DNA of 64,000 bases from Kribbella flavida DSM 17836 (lineage in GTDB: Bacteria; Actinomycetota; Actinomycetes; Propionibacteriales; Kribbellaceae): the NCBI RefSeq assembly GCF_000024345.1, contig NC_013729.1, forward strand, positions 310,001-374,000. The letters are read 5' to 3'. This document shows, piece by piece, positions 49,936-58,106 of the stretch. How positions within the stretch are numbered: the stretch's first letter is position 1; every line of letters begins with the position of its first letter. The translations under genes and the position numbers were made by a program. Below the pieces are notes generated by a model. That model did no database searches and was not told the DNA's origin. It saw nothing but the letters and a program-made list of their open reading frames with translations.

Positions 49936-50002
49936 GGCCTCGGCGTCAGCCAGTACGTGGCCTCGGGTCAGCCTGTACGTGGCCTCGGGTCAGCCCGTAC
50001 GG
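49936..50002. repeat. Three tandem 22-23-bp repeats GGCCTCGG-GTCAGCC-GTACG
   Basis: Units at 49936-49958 (23 bases), 49959-49980 and 49981-50002 follow GGCCTCGGGTCAGCC(N)GTACGT. They lie between the palindromic repeat pair and the acetyltransferase gene, 60 bases before its ATG. They could be iterated binding sites or replication slippage products. Confidence 0.75.
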
Positions 50003-50063
50003 CGCGGTGGGTGTCGGGACGGTGCGGGTGCTTGCCGGGTGGCGGCGCGGATAGGGTCGGGGG

Positions 50064-50840
50064 ATGGGGATTGCCGCGCGGATTGCCTCCGCTCAGTTGC
50101 AAGGGCTGGTTCGGTCGCGCCGTCAGGTCGTCGCCGGGCCGCTGGTTGGGCTGCTGCACGACGAGGACGTCTGGTTCCTGTCCCGTGCGGTCGCCGCCGA
50201 ACCGGGTGTGCCGTTCGACCCCGCGGAGGTGCCCTGGGCGCTGGAGACGATTCGCAAGGCGTTCGCCGCCGAGGGCAGGTGGTTGAGTGCGGAGCTGGTC
50301 GAGGAAGCGAACCCGGGGCTTGCCTACGTACTGGTCGAGCACGGGATGACGATCGTGTCGCGTCCGCCGCTGCTGGCGGTCGAGCCGGGTGATCTGCTGG
50401 TTCCGGAGTTTCCTGCCGGGGTGACTGCGGCGGTGGTGGCGTCGGCCGAGGAGCAGGAGGCGGCGAATGCGATCGCGGGCGACGCGTACGAAACGGACGA
50501 CGTCGCGAGCCCGTTCCAGCCCGAGCCCGCCGACGGAGGCGCCGTACTGATCCGGATGGATGGCGTACCAGTGGCGACCGCGGCGTGGACCGCGATCGCG
50601 GATGGCGTGACCGAGGTGGCGGGCGTCGGGACGCTGCACTCCCATCGTCGGCAGGGTTTGGGCGCACTGGCGACCGCCTACGCGACCCAGCAGGCCTTTG
50701 AGGTCGGCGGCGCGACTCTCGCCTGGCTCACGCCCGGAGACGACGGCGCTGACCGCATTTATCGCCGCCTCGGCTACGAGCCGAAGGCCACCGCCGTGCA
50801 CCTCGGCGACCCCGGCGGCCACCTGGCCGACCTCCGCTGA
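50064..50840 (+). CDS. GNAT family N-acetyltransferase
   Basis: 258 residues, ATG with GGGG-type site. The C-terminal half carries the acetyl-CoA-binding motif SHRRQGLGALATAYATQQAF and the strand-break DDGADRIYRRLGYEPK. The N-terminal half (LVGLLHDEDVWFLSRAVAAEPGVPF, EEANPGLAYVLVEHGMTIVSRPPLL) is divergent. Substrate unknown. It is isolated between repeat-rich DNA and a decayed stretch. Confidence 0.82.
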   Translation: MGIAARIASAQLQGLVRSRRQVVAGPLVGLLHDEDVWFLSRAVAAEPGVPFDPAEVPWALETIRKAFAAEGRWLSAELVEEANPGLAYVLVEHGMTIVSRPPLLAVEPGDLLVPEFPAGVTAAVVASAEEQEAANAIAGDAYETDDVASPFQPEPADGGAVLIRMDGVPVATAAWTAIADGVTEVAGVGTLHSHRRQGLGALATAYATQQAFEVGGATLAWLTPGDDGADRIYRRLGYEPKATAVHLGDPGGHLADLR

Positions 50841-51174
50841 CCCAGCCCGGTGTGGTCCGGAGGACGCCAGCCGGTCGCGACCTGCTCGGCCGGTACGTCG
50901 GGGCGGTCGTGAGCGCGCATCGATCCGCCGGCCGGACGCGGCCAAACCGCGGCCGCAACGTGATGGAGACGTCAACCGCCGCGTGCTCGCCGACCATCGG
51001 TCCGCGGCTGGAAGTCGAGTACGCCGTCCAGTTCGTCGAGCACCAGAGTGCGCACGATCGTGATGGCGAACTGCTGACGTCTGGTGGGCAGGCGAGCAAG
51101 CCGGTCGCAGGACAGGCTCAGTCAGCAGCGACGCCGCTCGCGGTCGCGGAGATCGCGGAGGTCGCTGGGCCAGC
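50841..51174. other. 334-base gap with decayed reading frame and imperfect 57-bp tandem repeat
   Basis: No intact gene is convincing. On the minus strand a frame reads DRLARLPTRRQQFAITIVR then TLVLDELDGVLDFQPRTD but is stopped on both sides without a good start, which looks like a gene fragment. At about 51109-51166 and 51167-51223 two units of about 57 bases are similar (both with TCGCGGAG and GCGGAGGTCGC), and the second contains the 3' end of the next gene. This suggests a local duplication that reached the gene end. Confidence 0.4.
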
Positions 51175-51756
51175 TCAGTTGGCGGTGACGCTGCTCGTTG
51201 TCGCGGAGACTGCGGAGGTCGCCGACCGGAAAGGCGTGATGTAGACGTCGCGGGAGACCGGGCCGCCGAAGCGGAGCCGGTCGTAGGCGGTGAACTCAGG
51301 CTCCAGTGCGTCCAGTTCGTCGACGAGTGACTTCAGTTCGGCCGGATCCGTGGCCGACTTGATCGCCTCGATCAACTGGCCCTTTCGCTGGATGGTCGCC
51401 GGGGTCACCGAGTGCAGACACACGTACTGACCGCTCAAGTACGCGCCCCACTCCTCGGTGCCCTCGGCCACATCCGCCCACTGAGCGACGAACCACGCGC
51501 GCAGATCCTCGGCCTGGTCGGCCAAGGCGAACAGGTCGGCCGGGACCATCTCGGCGCCGTCCGAGCGGAGGTAACCCGGCATCGGGAGCTTCTCCGCCAG
51601 CATCAGTCGCCGGACCTCGTCGGCGTCCCGGCCCTGCTCCGCGCACAGCTCGTCCAGGACCCGGAACTGCCTGGTCACGTAGGCGTCGTCCTCGGCGGTC
51701 ATCGGGTGGTCGCCGTTGATCTCCAGATACCGCTGCCTGATCGCTTCTCGACTCAT
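51175..51756 (-). CDS. DUF6058-like hypothetical protein
   Basis: 193 residues from the ATG at 51756 with GTGGGG upstream. The sequence (QRYLEINGDHPMTAEDDAYVTRQFRVLDELCAEQGRDADEVRRL, PMPGYLRSDGAEMVPADLFALA, YLSGQYVCLHSVTPATIQRKGQL) matches what I remember as DUF6058, sometimes labelled a natural-product biosynthesis protein. I cannot verify that. No biosynthetic cluster is near. The last 17 residues (SATSAVSATTSSVTAN) are low-complexity and lie in duplicated DNA, so the C terminus may be extended relative to relatives. Confidence 0.7.
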   Translation of the reverse strand: MSREAIRQRYLEINGDHPMTAEDDAYVTRQFRVLDELCAEQGRDADEVRRLMLAEKLPMPGYLRSDGAEMVPADLFALADQAEDLRAWFVAQWADVAEGTEEWGAYLSGQYVCLHSVTPATIQRKGQLIEAIKSATDPAELKSLVDELDALEPEFTAYDRLRFGGPVSRDVYITPFRSATSAVSATTSSVTAN

Positions 51757-51904
51757 CGCCCCACGGTAAACCCGCGACGGTTCGGCACCGGCCGAACGAT
51801 CGGGCAGCTTGAACCGCCGACCGGCTCCATCTCCACCTCGGGCCAGCGGCGACGAACTGGCGGCCAGGCCGTTCCGCAGGCGTTCCGGCGCGGCAGTACG
51901 ACGC

Positions 51905-51937
51905 GGCGACGGTCCTGGCTGGAACAGGACCGTCGCC
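51905..51937 (-). terminator. Terminator of tex
   Basis: Perfect 13-bp stem GGCGACGGTCCTG/CAGGACCGTCGCC with a 7-base loop, 13 bases beyond the tex stop codon on the minus strand. Confidence 0.85.
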
Positions 51938-51949
51938 ACGCCGGTGCGC

Positions 51950-54397
51950 TCAGCGGACGGTGAAGCCGGCCTTGCGGAAGGCGTCGGCGAGGGAACCCTC
52001 GTCCATCGGGGTGCCCTGCTTGGCGCCGCCGCGGCCGCCCTGACCACCCGGGCCGCGCCCGCCGCCCTGGCCACCGGGACCCCGACCGCCCTGGCCACCG
52101 GGACCGCGGCCCTGGCTGCCCGGTCCACGGCCGCCCGAACCACGTCCGCCGCCTTGACCCTGCCCCGCCGCGCCGCGGCTCTGGCCGCCGCCGGAACGGC
52201 CCGAGGTGGGGGCGCCGATCTCGTCGTCCAGCCGCAGCGTCAGCGAGATGCGCTGACGCGGGATGTCGACCTCGAGCACCTTCACCTTGACGATGTCACC
52301 GGGCTTGACCACCTCGCGCGGGTCCTTGACGTAGTTCTTCGACAGCGCCGACACGTGCGCCAGGCCGTCCTGGTGCACGCCGATGTCGATGAACGCGCCG
52401 AACGCGGCCACGTTGGTGACCTGGCCCTCCAGCCGCATGCCCGGCTTCAGGTCGGCGATCTTGTCGACGCCCTCGGCGAAGGTCGCGGTCTTGAACGCCG
52501 GCCGTGGGTCCCGGCCCGGCTTCTCCAGCTCGGCCAGGATGTCGGTGACGGTCGGCAGACCGAAGGTCTCGTCGACGAAGTCGGCCGCCTTGACCGACCG
52601 CAGCGCGGCGGTGTTGCCGATCAGGGACTTCAGGTCCGAGCCGGTCTTGTCCAGGATCCGTCGCACCACCGGGTACGCCTCCGGGTGCACGCTGGAGGAG
52701 TCCAGCGGGTCGTCGCCGCCGGGGATGCGCAGGAAGCCGGCCGCCTGCTCGAACGCCTTCGGGCCGAGCCGCGGCACCTCCTTGAGCGCCGTCCGGGTGG
52801 CGAACGGGCCGTTCTGGTCGCGGTGCTGGACGATGTTCTCGGCCAGGCCCGGGGTGATGCCGGAGACCCGGGTCAGCAGCGGCGCGGACGCCGTGTTCAG
52901 GTCGACGCCGACCGCGTTCACACAGTCCTCGACCACTGCGTCGAGCGAGCGGGACAGCGAGTTCTCCGGCAGGTCGTGCTGGTACTGCCCGACGCCGATC
53001 GACTTCGGGTCGATCTTCACCAGCTCGGCCAGCGGGTCCTGCAGCCGGCGGGCGATCGAGACCGCGCCGCGCAGCGAGACGTCCATGCCGGGCAGTTCCT
53101 GGGAGGCGAACGCGGACGCCGAGTACACCGACGCGCCGGCCTCGGACACCACGGCCTTGGTCAGCTTCAGCTCGGGGTGCTTGGCGATCAGCTCGGCGGC
53201 CAGCTTGTCGGTCTCCCGCGACGCCGTACCGTTGCCGATGGCAATCAGGTCGACCTGGTGCGCGGCGCAGAGCGCGGCCAGCTGGGCGATCGACTTGTCC
53301 CACTGGTTCTGCGGAACGTGCGGGTAGATGACGCCGGTGGCGACCACCTTGCCGGTCGCGTCGACGACGGCGACCTTGACGCCGGTCCGGAAGCCCGGGT
53401 CGAGGCCCATCGTGGCGCGCGTTCCGGCGGGCGCGGCCAGCAGCAGGTCGCGCAGGTTGGCCGCGAAGACCCGGACCGCCTCGTCCTCGGCGGTCTGCCG
53501 CAGCCGCATCCGCAGGTCGATGCCCAGGTGCACCAGGATCTTCGTCCGCCAGGCCCAGCGCACCGTCTCCACCAGCCACCGGTCGCCCGGGCGGCCCTGG
53601 TTCTCGATGCCGACCTTGCGGGCGATCGTGGTCTCGTACTCCGTCGGCCCGTCCACCTCGACGCCGGCCGGCAGCGGCTCGACGGTCAGCGAGAGCACGT
53701 CCTCCTTCTCGCCGCGGAACATCGCCAGGATCCGGTGCGACGGCATCTTGGTGAACGGCTCGTCGAAGTCGAAGTAGTCGGAGAACTTCGCGCCCTCGGT
53801 CTCCTTGCCCTCACGGACCTTGGAGGCCAGCCGGCCCTGGCTCCAGAGCCGCTCGCGCAGCTCGCCGATCAGATCGGCGTCCTCGGCGAACCGCTCGACC
53901 AGGATCGCCCGGGCGCCGTCCAGCGCGGCCTGCGGGTCGGCGACGCCGGCGTCGGGGTTCACGAAGACGGCGGCCGCGGCCAGCGGCTCGTACGACGGGT
54001 CGGCGAGCAGCCCGTCGGCGAGCGGCTCCAGCCCGGCCTCGCGGGCGATCATCGCCTTGGTCCGCCGCTTCGGCTTGAACGGCAGGTAGATGTCCTCCAG
54101 CCGCGACTTGGTCTCGGCGGCCAGGATCGAGGCCTTGAGCGCGTCGTCCAGCTTGCCCTGGCTCTCGATCGACTCGAGCACGGTCTGCCGGCGTTCCTCC
54201 AGCTCGCGCAGGTAGCGCAACCGCTCCTCGAGCGCGCGCAGCTGCGCGTCGTCGAGCTCTCCGGTGACCTCCTTGCGGTACCGCGCGATGAACGGGACCG
54301 TCGAGCCCTCGTCCAGCAGCCCGACGGCCGCCCGGACCTGCCCGACACCCACTTCCAGCTCGTCGGCGATCCGCTGCTCGATCGACTGCAAAACCAC
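51950..54397 (-). CDS. tex: Tex family RNA-binding transcription accessory protein
   Basis: 815 residues from the GTG at 54397 with GAGGGGAAC upstream. The Tex layout is complete: N-terminal helical region ([29 protein letters not shown]), YqgF/RNase H-like domain ([21 protein letters not shown]), HhH motifs ([44 protein letters not shown]) and S1 domain ([31 protein letters not shown]). A Gly/Arg/Gln-rich tail of about 60 residues ([16 protein letters not shown]) is inserted before the last segment and resembles RGG RNA-binding tails. Tex helps rescue stalled transcription and binds RNA. Monocistronic. Confidence 0.96.
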   Translation of the reverse strand: MVLQSIEQRIADELEVGVGQVRAAVGLLDEGSTVPFIARYRKEVTGELDDAQLRALEERLRYLRELEERRQTVLESIESQGKLDDALKASILAAETKSRLEDIYLPFKPKRRTKAMIAREAGLEPLADGLLADPSYEPLAAAAVFVNPDAGVADPQAALDGARAILVERFAEDADLIGELRERLWSQGRLASKVREGKETEGAKFSDYFDFDEPFTKMPSHRILAMFRGEKEDVLSLTVEPLPAGVEVDGPTEYETTIARKVGIENQGRPGDRWLVETVRWAWRTKILVHLGIDLRMRLRQTAEDEAVRVFAANLRDLLLAAPAGTRATMGLDPGFRTGVKVAVVDATGKVVATGVIYPHVPQNQWDKSIAQLAALCAAHQVDLIAIGNGTASRETDKLAAELIAKHPELKLTKAVVSEAGASVYSASAFASQELPGMDVSLRGAVSIARRLQDPLAELVKIDPKSIGVGQYQHDLPENSLSRSLDAVVEDCVNAVGVDLNTASAPLLTRVSGITPGLAENIVQHRDQNGPFATRTALKEVPRLGPKAFEQAAGFLRIPGGDDPLDSSSVHPEAYPVVRRILDKTGSDLKSLIGNTAALRSVKAADFVDETFGLPTVTDILAELEKPGRDPRPAFKTATFAEGVDKIADLKPGMRLEGQVTNVAAFGAFIDIGVHQDGLAHVSALSKNYVKDPREVVKPGDIVKVKVLEVDIPRQRISLTLRLDDEIGAPTSGRSGGGQSRGAAGQGQGGGRGSGGRGPGSQGRGPGGQGGRGPGGQGGGRGPGGQGGRGGAKQGTPMDEGSLADAFRKAGFTVR

Positions 54398-54615
54398 TGT
54401 GCCGTTCCCCTCTACGTCCAACAAACCGAGGCACCCTGCCGCCGATCGCCCGCGGCCTCGATGCTGCCCACATCCTTCACCATCGAGCCGACGAACGACG
54501 ACTTCCACCCCTCACCCTGTGGACAACCGCCCCGCCGCTCGGCGTTCCGGTCGGGGTGGTTCTTGCCGTCTTCGTCGTTCCGGGCGAACTTCGGCGTCCG
54601 CGCTGAAACACCGCA

Positions 54616-54648
54616 CCGGTCCGCCGTCCGGGATGGACGACGGACCGG
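54616..54648 (-). terminator. Terminator of the MFS gene at 54663
   Basis: CCGGTCCGCCGTCC (54616-54629) pairs with GGACGACGGACCGG (54635-54648) with one mismatch and a 5-base loop, 15 bases beyond the stop codon. Confidence 0.75.
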
Positions 54649-54662
54649 CGTACGGCGGTGGG

Positions 54663-56144
54663 TCAGGCGGCGTCGGGAACCACTTCGGTGTCCGGGGCAG
54701 GCTGCGCTGCCGGGCGCATCACCGTGCAGCAGATGACGACCGCGGCGGCGACGATGGCGGCGGCTACGGCGAAGGAGAGGTGGTAGCCGCTGGTCAGGGC
54801 GTCCAGGGCGGGCTTGCCGGCCCCGGCCAGGTCTTCGGTGCGGGTGGCGGACAGGGTGGCCAGGACGGCCAGGCCGAGGGCGGCGCCGACCTCGGCGGTG
54901 GTGCCGATCAGGCCGGAGGCCAGACCTGCGTCCTCGGGCTCGACGTCGGCCATCGCCAGGCCCATCAGCGCCGGGAAACAGATGCCGCCGCCCAGACCGA
55001 GCAGAATGAGGACCGGCAGCACGTGTACGACGTAGTTGCCGCCGACCGGCGCCTGGGTGAACAGCACCAGCCCGATCACGATCAGCACCAGCCCGGCGAT
55101 CAGCGGCCGCCGGGGACCGAAGCGCGTCACCAGCTGCTCGGAGTACCGGACCGACAGCACGCCCATCACCAGCGTGGTCGGCAGGAACGCCAGCCCGATC
55201 TCCAGCGCGTCGTACCCGAGCACCCGCTGCAGGTAGAGCGAGCCGAGGAAGAAGATGCCGAACATGCCCGAGCTGGACAGCGCCTGGACCAGGTTCGCCC
55301 CGGTCAGCGTGCGGGAGCGGAAGATGCGCAGCGGGACCAGCGGGGTGGCGGCGGTCGACTCACGCAGGATGAAGCTGCCGAGCAGTGTCAGCGTCAGCAG
55401 CGACAGCGCCATCGTGCGGGGCGCGGTCCAGCCGAGCTCGGCGGCCGGGCTGACGATGGTGAACACGCCGACCATCAGCGCCGCGGTGATCAGCACGGCA
55501 CCCGGTACGTCGGTCCCGCGGCTCATCCCGAGGCCCCTGTCCTTGTCGATCAGCCGGATCGCCAGCCAGGCGGTCGCGATACCGATCGGCAGGTTGATGA
55601 AGAAGATCCAGTGCCAGCTGATCGCCTGGGTCAGCACGCCACCGGCGAGCAGACCGATCGAACCGCCCGCGGACGCGACGAACGCGTAGACACCGATCGC
55701 CTTGGCCTGCTCGCGCGGCTCCGGGAACAGCGTCACGATCATGCCCAGGATCACCGCGGAGGTCAGCGCGCCGCCGACGCCCTGCAGGAACCGTGCCGCG
55801 ACCAGCATCTCCTGCGAGCCGGCGAAGCCGCACCAGACCGAGGCCGCCGTGAACACGGCGAGTCCGGCGACGAAGATGTTGCGCCGACCGAGCAGGTCGC
55901 CGAGCCGTCCGGCCAGGAGCAGCAGCCCGCCGAACGCGATCAGGTAGGCGTTCACCACCCAGGCCAGGGACGAGCTGGTGAAGCCGAGATCGTCCTGGAT
56001 CGCGGGCAGCGCCACGTTCACCACGGTCACGTCGAGCACGATCATCAACATGCCCGCGCAGAGTGTGTAGAGCGCGAGCCAGCGGGAACGGCCGCTGCCC
56101 TGCGCGGCCGGCGTCGTCGCCAGGGATTCGGTCGTCGCGTACAT
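54663..56144 (-). CDS. MFS drug exporter (DHA2, EmrB/QacA type)
   Basis: 493 residues, about fourteen membrane helices. DHA2 signatures are clear: LCAGMLMIVLDVTVVNVALPAIQDDLGF, SSLAWVVNAYLIAFGGLLLLAGRLGDLLGRRNIFVAGL, ISWHWIFFINLPIGIATAWLA and DAGLASGLIGTTAEVGAALGLAVL. It exports drugs or other small toxic molecules with protons. No regulator of the usual TetR or MarR type adjoins it, and the next gene on the same strand is a DUF624 protein. Confidence 0.94.
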   Translation of the reverse strand: MYATTESLATTPAAQGSGRSRWLALYTLCAGMLMIVLDVTVVNVALPAIQDDLGFTSSSLAWVVNAYLIAFGGLLLLAGRLGDLLGRRNIFVAGLAVFTAASVWCGFAGSQEMLVAARFLQGVGGALTSAVILGMIVTLFPEPREQAKAIGVYAFVASAGGSIGLLAGGVLTQAISWHWIFFINLPIGIATAWLAIRLIDKDRGLGMSRGTDVPGAVLITAALMVGVFTIVSPAAELGWTAPRTMALSLLTLTLLGSFILRESTAATPLVPLRIFRSRTLTGANLVQALSSSGMFGIFFLGSLYLQRVLGYDALEIGLAFLPTTLVMGVLSVRYSEQLVTRFGPRRPLIAGLVLIVIGLVLFTQAPVGGNYVVHVLPVLILLGLGGGICFPALMGLAMADVEPEDAGLASGLIGTTAEVGAALGLAVLATLSATRTEDLAGAGKPALDALTSGYHLSFAVAAAIVAAAVVICCTVMRPAAQPAPDTEVVPDAA

Positions 56145-56201
56145 GCTGGGTCTCCTCGGGTCCGTGGGGTTGCCTACACCCCTACGTCGAACCGGGACCG
56201 C

Positions 56202-56831
56202 TCAGATTGACACGTCGGGAGAACTTTTCTGCGGCCGGTTCGTCGTGGTGCGCGAGATCCAGTACGCGAGCAGCGCCGGCACCAGGCCGGAGCCGATCAC
56301 GAACAGCGTGGGCAGCCGGCCGACCAGCAGGAACCAGGTGGCCAGGCCGATCACCCCACCGGCGACCGCGAGCGAGCGCCGGAGCAGGAAGAGGTTGGCG
56401 GCACGGAACAGGCTGCGCGGCGTCGCGTCCTCCGCGGTGTCCGGCAGGACGGCGAGCGCGCTCAGGTACAGCCCGATGATCATCCCGGTCAGCGGGATCA
56501 GCACCGCCAGTGCGAAGATCCGGATCGGGCCGCCGGTCGAGGCCCAGAAGAGCAGGCCGAACGCCAGCGCCACGCCGCCGAAGTACAGGCCCAGGCCGGC
56601 CAGCCAGAAGTGCCGGAAGGCCCACCTGAACTCGCCCCAGAACCGGCGCAGCAACGAGGGATGCTCCTGACCGATCGCGTACGGCAACACCCGTTGCAGC
56701 GCGAACGCGGCGGGGAACAGCGTGACGATGCCGACGCTCAGCACCAGGAAGGCCAGCTGCAGCATCAGCAGGTCGCCGGCCGTCGAGAGCTTGGACATCA
56801 CGACGTTGGTCCGGCTCGTTCCCTCGCTCAC
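56202..56831 (-). CDS. DUF624 (YesL-like) membrane protein
   Basis: 209 residues, GTG start, five membrane helices (LLMLQLAFLVLSVGIVTLFPAAFALQRVL, FWLAGLGLYFGGVALAFGLLFWAS, FALAVLIPLTGMIIGLYLSAL, LAVAGGVIGLATWFLLVG). DUF624 proteins usually lie in sugar ABC transporter loci of Gram-positives. Here it diverges from the DeoR/LacI hybrid regulator upstream of such a transporter, which fits. Function of the family is unknown; it may assist permease assembly. Confidence 0.82.
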   Translation of the reverse strand: MSEGTSRTNVVMSKLSTAGDLLMLQLAFLVLSVGIVTLFPAAFALQRVLPYAIGQEHPSLLRRFWGEFRWAFRHFWLAGLGLYFGGVALAFGLLFWASTGGPIRIFALAVLIPLTGMIIGLYLSALAVLPDTAEDATPRSLFRAANLFLLRRSLAVAGGVIGLATWFLLVGRLPTLFVIGSGLVPALLAYWISRTTTNRPQKSSPDVSI

Positions 56832-56862
56832 ACCGTCTCCTTCGGTTCGTCGGCGCGGATGA

Positions 56863-56900
56863 TCGTATGATCACGAACAATCACGCACAGATCACTGTGC
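56863..56900. promoter_or_regulatory. Two inverted repeats between the DUF624 and hybrid-regulator genes
   Basis: TCGT-ATGATC-ACGA (56863-56876) and GCACAG-ATCA-CTGTGC (56885-56900) lie in the 91-base divergent gap, just upstream of the regulator ATG at 56923. Both contain GATC or ATCA centres. They are good candidates for autoregulation. Confidence 0.5.
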
Positions 56901-56922
56901 ACCATTCCAGGGGGCCGTCGCG

Positions 56923-57996
56923 ATGCTGGTACCTGAGCGCCACGAGCTGATCCTGCGGAGCCTGCGCCGCCGCGGCCGGCTCCGGGTCGGCGAGCTGGCC
57001 GCCGAGCTGGGCGTCTCCGCGATCACAGTACGCCGCGATCTCGCCGAGCTGGACTCCGCCGGACTGCTCCGCAGGGTGCACGGCGGGGCGGTCGGCACCT
57101 CCCCCGCCGGCGTCTCCCAAGCCGGGCCCCAGCTCACCGTCGGCCTCGTCGTCCCGAGCTCGACCTTCTACTACACCGACGTGATCCGCGGCGCCGAGGC
57201 GATGGCCGACCGGTACGGCGCCCGTCTCGTGCTCGGCGTCTCCGGGTACGACGTGCAGGTCGAGCAGAAGCGGATCGACAAGATCCTCGCCCTCGACGTC
57301 GCCGGCCTGCTGATCGCCACCGCGCTCGGCGACGAGCGGGCCGCGGAGGTCGGTCGCCGGCTGGACGACATCGACGTACCGGTCGTGCTGATGGAGCGGG
57401 CCTTCGGATTCCCCGACGTGGACCACGAGTACGACCACGTGCGGACCGATCACGCGTACGGCGCGCTGCTCGCGCTGCGGCACCTCGTCTCGCTCGGCCA
57501 TCGCCGGATCGGGATCAGCCTGGACGCGAGCGCCACCGCGCACTGGCTGCGGCAGGGCGTCGCGCGAGCGGCCGACACCCTCGGCGTCGACCTGTTCGTC
57601 TCCCCGGTCGTGCTGCCCGCGCGCGGCGAGGATGCGCACTCGATCGCCCAGCTCGACGCGTTCCTCGCCGAGTGCGAGGCGTACGGGGCCCGGGCCGTGG
57701 TGGTGCACTCCGACGAGCATGCGGCCCGGCTGGTCGAGCGCGCGATGGAACGCGGGCTGCGGGTCCCCGACGACCTGGCCGTGATCGCCTACAACGACGA
57801 GACCGCCGCGCTGGCCGTGGTACCGCTGACCGCTGTCTGTCCGCCCAAGTTCCAGCTCGGCGAGACCGCGTGTGAGCTGCTACTGCGCCGGCTGCGGGCG
57901 GGCAGCGACCGGCGGGGAGTGACGCAGCATCTGAGCCTCTTGCCGGAACTGCGGGTCCGGGAATCCTGCGGAGCGGTCCTCGCTGATCGAATCTGA
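56923..57996 (+). CDS. Hybrid transcriptional regulator: DeoR-type HTH plus LacI-type sugar-binding domain
   Basis: 357 residues. Residues 5-57 are a DeoR HTH (ERHELILRSLRRRGRLRVGELAAELGVSAITVRRDLAELDSAGLLRRVHGGAV). From about residue 70 the protein is a LacI/ribose-binding-protein-type sensor (LTVGLVVPSSTFYYTDVIRGAEAMADRYGARLVLG, RRIGISLDASATAHWLRQGV, LAVIAYNDETAALAVVPLTAV). The normal DeoR sugar-phosphate domain is absent. It should therefore sense a free sugar, not a sugar phosphate. It immediately precedes the ABC transporter operon and is its probable regulator. Confidence 0.9.
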   Translation: MLVPERHELILRSLRRRGRLRVGELAAELGVSAITVRRDLAELDSAGLLRRVHGGAVGTSPAGVSQAGPQLTVGLVVPSSTFYYTDVIRGAEAMADRYGARLVLGVSGYDVQVEQKRIDKILALDVAGLLIATALGDERAAEVGRRLDDIDVPVVLMERAFGFPDVDHEYDHVRTDHAYGALLALRHLVSLGHRRIGISLDASATAHWLRQGVARAADTLGVDLFVSPVVLPARGEDAHSIAQLDAFLAECEAYGARAVVVHSDEHAARLVERAMERGLRVPDDLAVIAYNDETAALAVVPLTAVCPPKFQLGETACELLLRRLRAGSDRRGVTQHLSLLPELRVRESCGAVLADRI

Positions 57997-58004
57997 TCAT
58001 TCGA
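57987..58004 (+). promoter_or_regulatory. Inverted repeat TCGAAT-CTGATC-ATTCGA
   Basis: Perfect 6-bp arms spanning the stop codon of the hybrid regulator and lying 10 bases upstream of the TTGACG box of the transporter promoter. The centre contains TGATCA, also found at 56868-56873 upstream of the regulator gene, so both may be sites for the hybrid regulator. Confidence 0.5.
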
Positions 58005-58014
58005 GCGCCAGGTA

Positions 58015-58042
58015 TTGACGCGGAAAGCCCTTTCCCATACTT
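58015..58042 (+). promoter_or_regulatory. Transporter promoter with embedded LacI-type operator GGAAAGCCCTTTCC
   Basis: TTGACG (58015-58020) is a likely -35 box and ATACTT (58037-58042) a likely -10 box, 16 bases apart. GGAAAGCCCTTTCC (58022-58035) fills the spacer exactly, so a bound repressor would block the polymerase. The same 14-mer in the same orientation precedes the catabolic operon at 4366. Confidence 0.7.
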
Positions 58043-58106
58043 TCGCTGCACTCGGTGGTCCGGCCGTCACGCACGGGCGGAGCACACGGCAGCGAAGGAG
58101 CCCCCT

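Noticed and set aside
50852..51244. Rightward 130-residue frame in the gap after the acetyltransferase
   Set aside because: It spans the duplicated 57-bp units and antisense end of a real gene, and its composition is unlike neighbouring proteins.
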